Source: an uncultured Lachnospiraceae bacterium
GTDB taxonomy: Bacteria; Bacillota; Clostridia; Lachnospirales; Lachnospiraceae
DNA: 64,000 nucleotides
Assembly: GCA_947176505.1 (NCBI GenBank)
Contig: CAMWQW010000018.1
Span: 20,653 to 84,652, forward strand
Direction: 5' to 3'
The position numbers and the translations under genes were made by a program. Below are positions 19,263 to 27,596 of this stretch, piece after piece (position 1 is the stretch's first letter; each line of letters opens with the position of its first letter). The notes below the pieces were generated by a model, which was not told where the DNA came from, did not search any database, and worked only from the letters and a program-made list of their open reading frames with translations.

Positions 19263-20200
19263 CTTGTTCCTTCTCCGTCATAGATACCTTCTATCTCACA
19301 GCGCCCGTTTTTCCTCGTAAGCACAAGATAACGCTCAAATAATCTGTCTTCCATAACATTACGCATGTACTTTTTACTTCTTATTTCTCTTAACGAACTT
19401 CCATGAACCGTAGCAATCAATTTGCACCCGCAGCCGCTTGCCATACGAAGCGCCTGTATATCCTCCTCATTGCCAAGTTCATCCACCGCCAGCACTTGGG
19501 GCGCCATGGCACGAATCAGCATCATCATGCCCTCTTTCTTAGGACAGCCGTCCAACACATCTGTTCGAATCCCCACATCATTCTGCGCAATTCCAAGATA
19601 ACTGCCTGCAATCTCTGACCGTTCATCCACCACACTGACGTTCATCCCTTTACCGTATTTGGTTCCATCTGAAATATTTCTGATAATATCTCTTAACATA
19701 GTTGTCTTTCCGCAGCCCGGCGGCGAAATTAGCAAGGTATTACGCACGTACCCGTGCTCATTATACAAATACAAAAGAACCGGGTCTGAGACTCCTTTCA
19801 TCTCATGTGCCATGCGAATATTTAAATAACGTATGTACTTTAAATTTCGTATTCTATTGTCTCCCTCCAAAATTACCTGTCCTGAAAGGCCTACGCGGTG
19901 TCCGCCCTGTATTGTCAGAAATCCTTGACGTATTTCGTCCGCAAAAGCATAAATCGAATATTGACACAAATGCTGCAGTATTAACTCCAATTCCTCCGGC
20001 TTATTATCTGCCCCATGCGGCGGCATGTCCATCATATTCCCTTCCTTATCCACAAACCATTCCCTATTATCAACCAATACCGATGCCGGCACATTGACCC
20101 GAAGCCTGATTTCCTGCAGTTTGTCTGCCTGCTTTGCCGCGTTTTTCCACCGGCTGCGCATAGATTCCGGAAACATATAAAGTACCTCTTCCTGCTGCAT
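19250..20200 (-). CDS. spoIIIAA: Stage III sporulation protein AA (AAA+ ATPase)
   Basis: SpoIIIAA is the ATPase of the SpoIIIA complex, related to type II/IV secretion ATPases. Walker A SPPGCGKTTMLRD is near residue 165, Walker B VLAVDELGNEED near 240, and the ATVHG sensor near 270. I prefer ATG at 20200 because AAGGGGG lies 7 bases upstream; an ATG two codons earlier is too close to it. It is the first gene of the operon. A sequence resembling a sigma-E promoter (TCATAAC, 13 bases, CATATATT) lies at 20220-20247. Confidence 0.95.
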   Translation of the reverse strand: MQQEEVLYMFPESMRSRWKNAAKQADKLQEIRLRVNVPASVLVDNREWFVDKEGNMMDMPPHGADNKPEELELILQHLCQYSIYAFADEIRQGFLTIQGGHRVGLSGQVILEGDNRIRNLKYIRYLNIRMAHEMKGVSDPVLLYLYNEHGYVRNTLLISPPGCGKTTMLRDIIRNISDGTKYGKGMNVSVVDERSEIAGSYLGIAQNDVGIRTDVLDGCPKKEGMMMLIRAMAPQVLAVDELGNEEDIQALRMASGCGCKLIATVHGSSLREIRSKKYMRNVMEDRLFERYLVLTRKNGRCEIEGIYDGEGTRCLN

Positions 20201-20261
20201 CCCCATTCCCCCTTATCTCAATATATGAACCTTTGTCCAAGTTATGACACAAAAATAACTG

Positions 20262-20292
20262 CAAAAAGAGCCTGCTTTAACAGCAAGCTCTT
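20262..20292 (-). terminator. Rho-independent terminator after the ABC importer
   Basis: Arms AAGAGCTTGCT and AGCAGGCTCTT with a short loop are followed by TTTTT on the minus strand. It lies 40 bases after the stop of the ATPase gene and separates the importer transcript from spoIIIAA. Confidence 0.85.
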
Positions 20293-20331
20293 CCTGCGCA
20301 AATCAATATATAAGTCATGTCAATACTTTAC

Positions 20332-21132
20332 TTATGAAAGCAAAATCCTATCATTATCCAGACTTTTTCCGGCTTGCTCCTTAAATCTTGCAAGCAAATC
20401 ATCTACAGTCAGTTTCTTCCTTTCTTCTCCCTGAATATCCAATACAATACGTCCATTGTCCATCAGCAGCGTTCGATTACCAAGTTCCAACGCCTGATGC
20501 ATATTATGTGTTACCATCAGACATGTGATTTTGCGTTCTGCTACAATGGTTCGTGTCAATTCGAGTACTTTCTGTGCCGTAGCCGGGTCGAGCGCCGCCG
20601 TATGCTCGTCAAGCAGCAGTATTTTCGGTGTTACCATTGTCGCCATTAATAATGTAAGTGCTTGCCTTTGCCCGCCGGACAAGAGCCCTACAGGCTGCTT
20701 CATCCTTTCTTCCAATCCCATATTTAACAGCGCCAGTTGTTCCCTAAATACCTGCTTATCTTTCTTACTGATTCGACTAAAATATGCATGAGAAGAGGTG
20801 GAGGCTCGCAGATATGCTAACGCCATGTTTTCCTCAATACTCATATGCGGCGCGGAGCCTTTCATGGGATCCTGAAAAAGATGACCGATTTCCTTGCTGC
20901 GGATATGTTCTTTGCGATAAGTGATATCTTCTCCCGCCAGAATAATCTGACCTTCATCCACATAAAAAGAACCCGTAATTGCATTGAATAATGTAGATTT
21001 CCCCGCGCCGTTACTTCCGACAATTGTTGCAAAATCGCCATCCGCCAATTCCAAATTTACATGGTCTAACGCCTTCTTCTCATTGACCGTGCCGGGATAA
21101 AACGTCTTTGAGATCATCTTAAGTGTCAGCAT
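20332..21132 (-). CDS. trpZ: ABC transporter ATP-binding protein (probable tryptophan importer)
   Basis: This is the ATPase subunit of a three-gene importer. Walker A GSNGAGKSTLFN is near residue 40, the signature LSGGQRQALTLLMA near 150, and Walker B ILLLDEHTAALDP near 172. The DEHTAALDP form is typical of the family that works with PF04392 binding proteins. The stop is followed by a strong terminator. The tryptophan assignment comes from the T-box upstream of the operon (inference). Confidence 0.85.
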   Translation of the reverse strand: MLTLKMISKTFYPGTVNEKKALDHVNLELADGDFATIVGSNGAGKSTLFNAITGSFYVDEGQIILAGEDITYRKEHIRSKEIGHLFQDPMKGSAPHMSIEENMALAYLRASTSSHAYFSRISKKDKQVFREQLALLNMGLEERMKQPVGLLSGGQRQALTLLMATMVTPKILLLDEHTAALDPATAQKVLELTRTIVAERKITCLMVTHNMHQALELGNRTLLMDNGRIVLDIQGEERKKLTVDDLLARFKEQAGKSLDNDRILLS

Positions 21133-22082
21133 ATGCCATCACCGTCCTTTCCGCTGTTTCCTCCCAGTCTAAACGGCATTCTATGCGACTTATAAAACGA
21201 TGCCTGCCCTTTCAGGTACGGAAATGCAATCGCAAACGCCACAATCAACGCCGAAACAAGCTTCAGGCACTCCGCCGGCACATTCAGACGTAAAGCAATC
21301 GCTACAATAAAGCGATACAGACAGCTTCCCAGAATTACTCCCACAACTCTCTTAAACATGCTGCCCTTACCAATGATTGTTTCTCCGATAATCAGACTGG
21401 CGAGCGCGATCGTCACCATACCCGTACCCAGATTAATATCACAAGATTTCTGATACTGCGCCAGAATCGCTCCGGACATGGCTGTCAACGAATTGGACAC
21501 ACATAGCCCGACAGTAATCGTAAAAACCGGATTGATGCTGGATGCACGCACCATATATTCATTGTCGCCTGTCGCGCGAATAGACAATCCCAATCTCGTA
21601 TTGAGGAACCATGCAAGAATAACACCCACAATCAAAACAGCCACCGCTACAATAGCTATCTTATACCAGTTACTATACCAGTCCGCCACAGACACTCCTT
21701 TTGCCAGACTGAATATTGTATCGCAGCCAAACAAATTTACATTAGAAGAAAAATCCATTACCGCAATATTTACGGTATATAGTCCTGTATTAACAATAAT
21801 GCCGGCAAGAATAGACGGCACACCCATCTTGGTCTGCAAAAACGCAGTGACAAAGCCTGAACATACTCCGGCTGCCATAGCCGCCGGGAAAGCCAAGAAC
21901 GGATGACCGGACATAGTGACCATGGCACCCACCGCACAACCGAGTGTAAAACACCCATCCGTAGATAAATCCGCTATGTTTAAAATGCTGAAAGATATAA
22001 ACAATGCCAGTGCCACCAAAGAATAAATACATCCTAATTCCAGTGCACTTTGCAAAATTGAAAACGTAAATATAGATTCCAT
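21126..22082 (-). CDS. trpY: ABC transporter permease (probable tryptophan importer)
   Basis: This is an integral membrane permease of the branched-chain amino-acid-type (BPD_transp_2) fold with about eight hydrophobic helices. The stretch SFSILNIADLSTDGCFTLG resembles LivH-type permeases. A conserved cytoplasmic loop LNTRLGLSIRATGDNEYMVRA contacts the ATPase. It overlaps the ATPase start by 7 bases and follows the binding-protein gene by 39 bases. AGAGG precedes the ATG. Confidence 0.88.
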   Translation of the reverse strand: MESIFTFSILQSALELGCIYSLVALALFISFSILNIADLSTDGCFTLGCAVGAMVTMSGHPFLAFPAAMAAGVCSGFVTAFLQTKMGVPSILAGIIVNTGLYTVNIAVMDFSSNVNLFGCDTIFSLAKGVSVADWYSNWYKIAIVAVAVLIVGVILAWFLNTRLGLSIRATGDNEYMVRASSINPVFTITVGLCVSNSLTAMSGAILAQYQKSCDINLGTGMVTIALASLIIGETIIGKGSMFKRVVGVILGSCLYRFIVAIALRLNVPAECLKLVSALIVAFAIAFPYLKGQASFYKSHRMPFRLGGNSGKDGDGIC

Positions 22083-22121
22083 GCTAACCTCTTTTCATTG
22101 CCCGCTATATATTTATGATAG

Positions 22122-23189
22122 CTATTCGAATTCTTTGGCGGTAGTAATCTCTTTCAGCTTGGTACATTTGTCTGAGAACATGCTGTAATCAAGCCCTATC
22201 GCCTGCGCCGTTTCGGTATTCACTGTCGCAATCCCGTTGTCCAGCGTAACCACTGACAAAGATGCGGGATTTGCGCCGTTGACAAGAACCTCCACAATCA
22301 TATCTGCCGTTGCGGTTCCAAGTTCCTCATAATTGACTCCGTATCCCAGAAAGGCTCCATTCAACGCAAAAGAATCTGCTCCGCCATAATGCGGCACTCC
22401 CGCCTCTATAAACTTTTCATAAATTGCCAGTTCCGCCGTCATAACGGTATTATCCGTAGGCGTAAATACCGCCTCGGCGCCGCTTGAAATCAAAGCATCA
22501 GCCGCTAAAGAAATCTCATCATTGGTTGTTCCTGTTTTCTCGATTACTTCTATTCCCTTGGCTTCACAATAATTCTTAGCTTCCTCAATGGGAACCTTGG
22601 ACGCGTCTTCGCTCTTATTATATAACAGACCGACCTTCTTAATATCCGAATCAGCCGCAAGCATCAAATCTAAAACTGCCTCTGTATTTAACGCATCAGA
22701 TGTACCCGTAATATTGGATCCGGGTTCATCCATGCTTGCCACAAGCCCTGCTCCCACAGGGTTGGACACTGCTGAAAACACGACGGGAATCTGATTTTCC
22801 TCCGTCGCATTCTGCATAATCATAGCCGCCGGTGTCGCAATCGGGACAATCACATCTACTTCGGATGCAACCAATTCCGATGCAATTTGATTTAAGACTG
22901 TGGCGTCCGCCTGCCCGTTATACGTGTAATCACTATAATTAAATGTCACTCCCAGTTCCACCGCTTTAGCATCCAGTTCCTTTTCAATTGCCGCCTCAAT
23001 CTGGTTTAATGATGCATCATCCACAAACTGTACGATGCCAACCTTATAAACCGTCCCCCCTGCCGTATCACTTGCGGCAGTTTTCGCTACATCGCCTGTC
23101 GCTGTCTCTTTCGCTGCGCCGCATCCGGCAATCATAAGCGCTGCCGCTGCCGCTACCGCTGTCACCAATACTACCTTCCTTTTTTTCAT
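22122..23189 (-). CDS. trpX: ABC transporter substrate-binding lipoprotein (probable tryptophan binding)
   Basis: This is an extracytoplasmic binding protein of the PF04392 family. The signal peptide ends in lipobox MIAGC. The mature part has the two-lobed fold with VYKVGIVQFVDDASLNQIEAA at the start and VFTPTDNTVMTAE in the second lobe. GGAGG precedes the ATG. It is the first gene of the operon, behind a T-box leader whose specifier reads UGG, which is the basis for proposing tryptophan as ligand; family members elsewhere bind other amino acids, so the ligand is inferred from regulation. Confidence 0.85.
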   Translation of the reverse strand: MKKRKVVLVTAVAAAAALMIAGCGAAKETATGDVAKTAASDTAGGTVYKVGIVQFVDDASLNQIEAAIEKELDAKAVELGVTFNYSDYTYNGQADATVLNQIASELVASEVDVIVPIATPAAMIMQNATEENQIPVVFSAVSNPVGAGLVASMDEPGSNITGTSDALNTEAVLDLMLAADSDIKKVGLLYNKSEDASKVPIEEAKNYCEAKGIEVIEKTGTTNDEISLAADALISSGAEAVFTPTDNTVMTAELAIYEKFIEAGVPHYGGADSFALNGAFLGYGVNYEELGTATADMIVEVLVNGANPASLSVVTLDNGIATVNTETAQAIGLDYSMFSDKCTKLKEITTAKEFE

Positions 23190-23284
23190 AATTTTCCTCC
23201 ATTCTCAACTTTTACTGTGCTACATATGTTTATCTGCGTTCATCAAGCATGCAGTCTGAGCGATATGGCTTTCTACTCTGCTTA

Positions 23285-23584
23285 TACACGCAAAAAACCG
23301 CCCCAGACAAATGTCTGAGACGGTAATAAACTAAATTTATTATCGCGGTACCACTCAAATTGACGCATTATAATAATGACGTCCACCTCTTCTCACGTAC
23401 AAATCACTTGCGATGTATACATGCCGCATTGATAACGGGTACGGTTCCCGCCAACTCCTACTTTTATTTCAGGTCAGCCTCAAAAGCCCATTCAAGACAA
23501 TCACTGTACCGCTTTCACACCAATCCGCGGCTCTCTGTACCAGCTTCTTCGTCCCTACTACTCTTTCTCACAGGTTTATTTTAT
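23285..23584 (-). promoter_or_regulatory. T-box leader with UGG (Trp) specifier
   Basis: The minus strand contains the T-box core GAGTGGTACCGCG (about 23343-23356), a GA-rich AGAGAG element (about 23532-23538) and a specifier loop in which GAA is followed by TGG (23488-23490), a tryptophan codon. A terminator hairpin with arms CCGTCTCAGAC and GTCTGGGGCGG and a T6 tail ends the leader (about 23290-23323). Uncharged tRNA-Trp should stabilise the antiterminator and switch the importer on. The terminator and T-box are read directly; the specifier assignment rests on its position in the loop. Confidence 0.92.
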
Positions 23585-23590
23585 TTTTAT

Positions 23591-23619
23591 ACAATAATCC
23601 ATCTGAAAAGAATTGTCAA
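23591..23619 (-). promoter_or_regulatory. Promoter of the T-box/ABC importer operon
   Basis: A consensus TTGACA (23619-23614) stands 17 bases from TATTGT (23596-23591) on the minus strand. Transcription would begin near 23584, just before the T-box leader. Confidence 0.7.
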
Positions 23620-23788
23620 TACTAAAATTATGCATTAATTTAATAATGTTTCCAAAAGATTCCTATGTCATTTCTTTAAAATTCTGTAAAACCTATAGCA
23701 ATTTTTTTGCAAAAAGGGTAGAATACATCTTGTGCACTGAACGAATATTGGCACACATACGTTATTATCTAAAAGGGGATGCTACTAC

Positions 23789-24628
23789 ATGAAGCTCGAC
23801 ATGCACTGCCACACTAAGGAAGGGTCACCTGATTGCAAATTAGAATTATTGGAAAATATAAAGATTTTAAAGCAAAAAGGATTTCACGGTATGTTAATCA
23901 CCGACCATGATTCCTACAAGGCATATCGCTATTACATGAAATTACCTCACAAACCCTCAAATTTTGTTGTACTAAAAGGAATTGAATATGACACGATAGA
24001 TGCCGGTCACATGTTGATTATCATGCCTTCCCATGTTAAGCTGCCAATCTTAGAACTACGTGGTCTTCCTGTTCTGTTGCTGATTGAAATTGTACACCAT
24101 TATGGCGGCATTATAGGTCCGGCTCACCCATGCGGCGAGAAATTTTTGAGTATACGCAATACGCTTCGCGACAAAATAGCAGGCACTATCTTTAAAAAAT
24201 TTGACTTTATCGAAGGATTTAATGCTTGCGAGGACGCTGATTCCAACATGCGGGCAATGCGGCTTGCCAAAGAACATAATCTACCTTGTTTTGGCGGCAG
24301 CGATTCCCATAAAGCGGACGGTATCGGTTTCGGTTATACAATTTTTCAGGAAAATATATCTGATGAAACGGATTTGATTAACTATATACGCGCAGGTAAA
24401 GCAACCATGGTAGGCGGCAGCCATTATGAACATACGACTAAGGCAAAGCTAGGCAAGGTCAATAAGATACTCGTGTATTCTTTCTGGCTCTACAATAAGA
24501 CTTCCGCTCTGTTGCGCCGGAAATCCAGAAATTTAGAACTGATGGAGAACCATATCATCGAATCCATCCGTTCAAGCAGGCACAGCAAATCAAAATATAT
24601 ATTAATTGATAGAGATAACGGGCAATAA
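23789..24628 (+). CDS. PHP domain metal-dependent hydrolase
   Basis: PHP-domain proteins are tri-metal phosphoesterases. The ligand set is complete: HCHT at residues 6-9, TDHDS near 38, the conserved GIEYD acid, AHP near 114, an IEGFNA acid and the final SDSH near 170. The family includes nucleotide and nucleic-acid phosphoesterases such as TrpH-type enzymes; the substrate here is unknown. A basic C-terminal tail of about 60 residues (RRKSRN and SRHSKSKY) is outside the PHP fold. It is a monocistronic plus-strand gene, with AAAAGGGG before the ATG and a hairpin at its stop codon. Confidence 0.85.
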   Translation: MKLDMHCHTKEGSPDCKLELLENIKILKQKGFHGMLITDHDSYKAYRYYMKLPHKPSNFVVLKGIEYDTIDAGHMLIIMPSHVKLPILELRGLPVLLLIEIVHHYGGIIGPAHPCGEKFLSIRNTLRDKIAGTIFKKFDFIEGFNACEDADSNMRAMRLAKEHNLPCFGGSDSHKADGIGFGYTIFQENISDETDLINYIRAGKATMVGGSHYEHTTKAKLGKVNKILVYSFWLYNKTSALLRRKSRNLELMENHIIESIRSSRHSKSKYILIDRDNGQ

Positions 24629-24658
24629 GCTACAAGGCATATTACCCGTTATTTTATA
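24615..24658. terminator. Terminator over the PHP gene stop codon
   Basis: Arms ATAACGGG and CCCGTTAT enclose a loop that contains the stop codon region; TTTTATACTTT follows on the plus strand. It could serve both this gene and the convergent gene at 24685. Confidence 0.7.
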
Positions 24659-24684
24659 CTTTCTTAAATTATCGTCATATGCTT

Positions 24685-25596
24685 CTATTCTTTCTTATTG
24701 TCAGCAATATTCTTCAACTCTTCCAAAGAGTCCTTGAACTTTCTGGAAGCCATAGTCGGATTATTGCGAATCATATCCCGTTTATAGAAGTCAAGCATTT
24801 CCGTGTAATTCTTCTGCGGATCAGGATAATGGCTGAATTTGCCCCGAAGTTCCGCAACTTCTTCTCTAATTCCTTCCTCATATGCTGAAGGCTTAGTCTG
24901 TATACTTTCTTTCAAACCTGCAAACCGCTGTCTTAAATTGTGGATGAGTTCAGAAATCGTAAGTTCTCTCTCCTGCTTTTTCTGCCCTTTGTCTTCATTG
25001 TTGAACGCGATAATCACATCCAGCCTCCGCGACATACGCTCCAACTCTTCTTTGACCTTCTGCATTTTCATCAGAATATCGCGCAAATCCAATGCCGCCT
25101 TGAAGGACAATGTAAAATCAGCCACAATATAAACCGTAAGGAATGCTGTCATATAAAAGAGCACATTACCCGGAATTGATAAAACAATCTGCTCAATCGG
25201 ACGGTGTATAACTCTGGTCATCAAAATCGTAAAGAATCCCCACGTTATCGATGAGGTCAAACAAATATGCCCTTGAAAATTAAACCTCTGGTTGGAATAA
25301 TCCCAATATCTGACCTTAAAGAGCGCCTCCATAATAACACCCGTTATATATTCCAATGCCGTGGCACCGATTACTCCAGCTATATATGTCAGAAATACAT
25401 TATCCCGAAAAGGCATGGAGACAACCAACATCATAATTGCACCGCTCCCGTATAGAGGCAGAAAGGGCCCTCTCATAAATCCCCTGTTAACCCACTTTCG
25501 TGATTTGACAGACACATATGCCGATTCAAAGCACCACCCGAAAAAACAGTACATATAAAAGAAAAACAGCCATTGAAATGCTTTATAATGAATCAT
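24685..25596 (-). CDS. Membrane protein, PF06541 (putative ABC transporter permease) with helical tail
   Basis: The N-terminal half has about five membrane helices and the family hallmark GWCFESAYVSVKSRKWVNRGFMRGPFLPLYGSGA. The name 'ABC transporter permease' is automatic in databases and I see no ATPase partner here. From about residue 175 on, the protein is hydrophilic and helical with likely coiled coil. This 130-residue tail is longer than the membrane core needs. AAGGAG precedes the ATG. It is co-directional with and downstream of ylmH. Function unknown. Confidence 0.8.
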   Translation of the reverse strand: MIHYKAFQWLFFFYMYCFFGWCFESAYVSVKSRKWVNRGFMRGPFLPLYGSGAIMMLVVSMPFRDNVFLTYIAGVIGATALEYITGVIMEALFKVRYWDYSNQRFNFQGHICLTSSITWGFFTILMTRVIHRPIEQIVLSIPGNVLFYMTAFLTVYIVADFTLSFKAALDLRDILMKMQKVKEELERMSRRLDVIIAFNNEDKGQKKQERELTISELIHNLRQRFAGLKESIQTKPSAYEEGIREEVAELRGKFSHYPDPQKNYTEMLDFYKRDMIRNNPTMASRKFKDSLEELKNIADNKKE

Positions 25597-25615
25597 ATTT
25601 CATATCTCCTTTATC

Positions 25616-26380
25616 TTATCGGTACACTTCGACACCGATTCGTATCTTGCCTTTGCGCGTCTGTCCTTGTTCACCGGCATAGATGAATCTGCCAAAACCT
25701 CTTACAGTTACCATATCGCCTATTTTCATTGTATAGCTGTTATTCTCTGTCAATCTGCCATTTACATAGACCCGACCGCCTCTGAATAATTCCAAGCTCT
25801 GACTCCTTGCTACATTGTATAATTTTGATACCACTGTGTCAATTCTGGCAGATGGGACAGACAATGATATCTCTTCCGTAACAGGCGAGCGAAGCTTCTC
25901 AATCATTCCGCCTGCCATGCATTTTACACGAGTACGCCTCACCTGCTCTAAATTTTCAATCAGATATTCGGCAATACTGTCCAGACAAAATACAACAGCC
26001 TCTTTGTCTTCCACAAAAATATCGCCTACCGTATCACGCTCAATCCCCAGATTCATGATTGCACCCAGAAAATCCCGATGTGAAAGGCTCTCTGCAAACT
26101 TCGGCGCCTGCGGTACAACCCTAAGACATTTGATCGGATATGTCTCTTCATAACCTAGTATGTCCGGTGCACCGAATCTTATCATCTTACGCTCACATAA
26201 AGGACTGCCGCCCTCCATACTATATCCGGCATACTCTACTTCCCGCTGTATCCCATAGAATGCCTGCTGCTCTGAAAGTCCCAGAAACGAAGTAAATGTA
26301 TAAATATTATTGTTGTACGAACGCTGTGCCAATTCCAGCAGGCGTTTCTGTAGAAGTAGTAATTCCTTATCGTCCGACAT
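25616..26380 (-). CDS. ylmH: YlmH-like S4 RNA-binding protein
   Basis: YlmH proteins are RNA-binding factors linked to ribosome rescue and cell division. The C-terminal S4 domain is seen from about residue 185: RIDTVVSKLYNVARSQSLELF, then GRVYVNGRLTENNSYTMKIGD and VRGFGRF. The N-terminal part matches the YlmH helical domain starting with ELLLLQKRLLELAQRSYN. In many Firmicutes ylmH follows sepF and ylmG in the division cluster; here it stands apart from them. Confidence 0.9.
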   Translation of the reverse strand: MSDDKELLLLQKRLLELAQRSYNNNIYTFTSFLGLSEQQAFYGIQREVEYAGYSMEGGSPLCERKMIRFGAPDILGYEETYPIKCLRVVPQAPKFAESLSHRDFLGAIMNLGIERDTVGDIFVEDKEAVVFCLDSIAEYLIENLEQVRRTRVKCMAGGMIEKLRSPVTEEISLSVPSARIDTVVSKLYNVARSQSLELFRGGRVYVNGRLTENNSYTMKIGDMVTVRGFGRFIYAGEQGQTRKGKIRIGVEVYR

Positions 26381-26502
26381 ATCTTATCCCTATCATATAT
26401 TTTCTACAAAGATTCGGGTGTCAAAAGGTGACTATAAGTCAGTACCCCGCCGTATACTACGGGAATCAGTTGACCATCTTTTCGTTTACTGCCCACAGAC
26501 GC

Positions 26503-26543
26503 CAAAAAGCAAGGCACATAACATTTACGTTTATGTGCCTGCT
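26503..26543 (-). terminator. Rho-independent terminator after the CobW-DUF1980-like gene
   Basis: Long arms AGCAGGCACATAA and TTATGTGCCTTGCT are followed by TTTTT on the minus strand, 50 bases after the stop of the gene that ends at 26593. Confidence 0.9.
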
Positions 26544-26592
26544 GATATCCATCTACCGCATTGCTTCGTGCTGACTGTCTGCCAAATCTCCG

Positions 26593-27522
26593 CTAAGTAA
26601 AACTGATAATCTCGTCTTTGGGCGCCTTCGTCTGCTCCACACTGATTGCATGAAGGATCGGACCTTCGCCTTGATAGTCCGCAAAATACTCCTTCGCCAC
26701 TTTCGCTGTCACTTTCACCCACTGCTTATCCGTCAAAGTATCTGTCTTGTTATACTCACATGCAAACCCAAGAAACGCCATATCATCTGCACAGCATGTC
26801 ATCGCCATTCTACCCGGCACAAAATATCCTTTCGGAAAATCTTTTGGACGCAGCACCATACCGACAAACTGAACAGTCTTACCTTCATAGCGTTCCAAGT
26901 GATCCAGCGAATCCAAATACCATATGCCATATCCCTCATTATTCAATTCTATAACAGGTGCTTTCAAATCATACGGAAGATCATCTTCCATAATCTCATT
27001 GATTTCACCGTTGGAATCTTCAAATACAATTTCCGCTTTCGGATTAATTGCTTTGATATTGCGCTTGTAACTACTCAAATCTTCCACACCGTCACAACGA
27101 TTAAAAATAATCATCTCCGATGCCCGTATCTGCTCTGCCAGCAATGATCTCATATTTGTAAAGTACATAGGGAACGTAGATGCGTCAATAGTCGTAATCT
27201 GCTGCTCAATCCTCCAATGCCACGGCAGCTTCATCTCTTTATAATTCCACATACCGTTATACTCAATAATAATACGCTCCGGTTTATGCTTTTTCTCTAA
27301 TTCAATCAGCTTCGATGAGTTAAACTCCTGCTCATCTTCAATCAGTTCCAGCTCAGTCCGGCTTAATCTGAGCAGTCTCTCATCATATTCATTCTCGCCT
27401 TCTTCACACAGAATCAACAGTGTTTTGCCTCTCACCTGAAAATAAGGCTGCGACAATGTATAGGTAATAAATTCGGTTTTACCGCTCTCCAGAAAACCAT
27501 TGATCACATAGACCGGTTTCAT
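26593..27522 (-). CDS. CobW-like GTPase fused to a DUF1980-like domain
   Basis: The N-terminal 190 residues form a CobW/P47K GTPase, with P-loop GFLESGKT at residues 9-16 and NRCDGVEDLS as the specificity region. The CXCC metal-site motif found in most CobW proteins is absent. The C-terminal 110 residues resemble the OB-fold part of the TIGR03943 (YcgQ-type) permease subunit: YEGKTVQFVGMVLR and GRMAMTCCADDMAFLGF. TIGR03943 proteins normally occur beside a permease. The metal or cargo is unknown; it lies directly downstream of a second CobW protein with a metal-binding His tract. The family calls are by eye, not searched. Confidence 0.8.
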   Translation of the reverse strand: MKPVYVINGFLESGKTEFITYTLSQPYFQVRGKTLLILCEEGENEYDERLLRLSRTELELIEDEQEFNSSKLIELEKKHKPERIIIEYNGMWNYKEMKLPWHWRIEQQITTIDASTFPMYFTNMRSLLAEQIRASEMIIFNRCDGVEDLSSYKRNIKAINPKAEIVFEDSNGEINEIMEDDLPYDLKAPVIELNNEGYGIWYLDSLDHLERYEGKTVQFVGMVLRPKDFPKGYFVPGRMAMTCCADDMAFLGFACEYNKTDTLTDKQWVKVTAKVAKEYFADYQGEGPILHAISVEQTKAPKDEIISFT

Positions 27523-27596
27523 ATAACGTCCACGCCCTTCCTGTTTATCCTATTTCTTATCCTGCTTTTGCTCTTATTTTGTCCTAGTTACTACTC

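Noticed and set aside
20220-20247. Possible sigma-E promoter before spoIIIAA
   Set aside because: The match is fair, but the start site would fall within the ribosome-binding sequence of spoIIIAA, so I kept it only as a remark.
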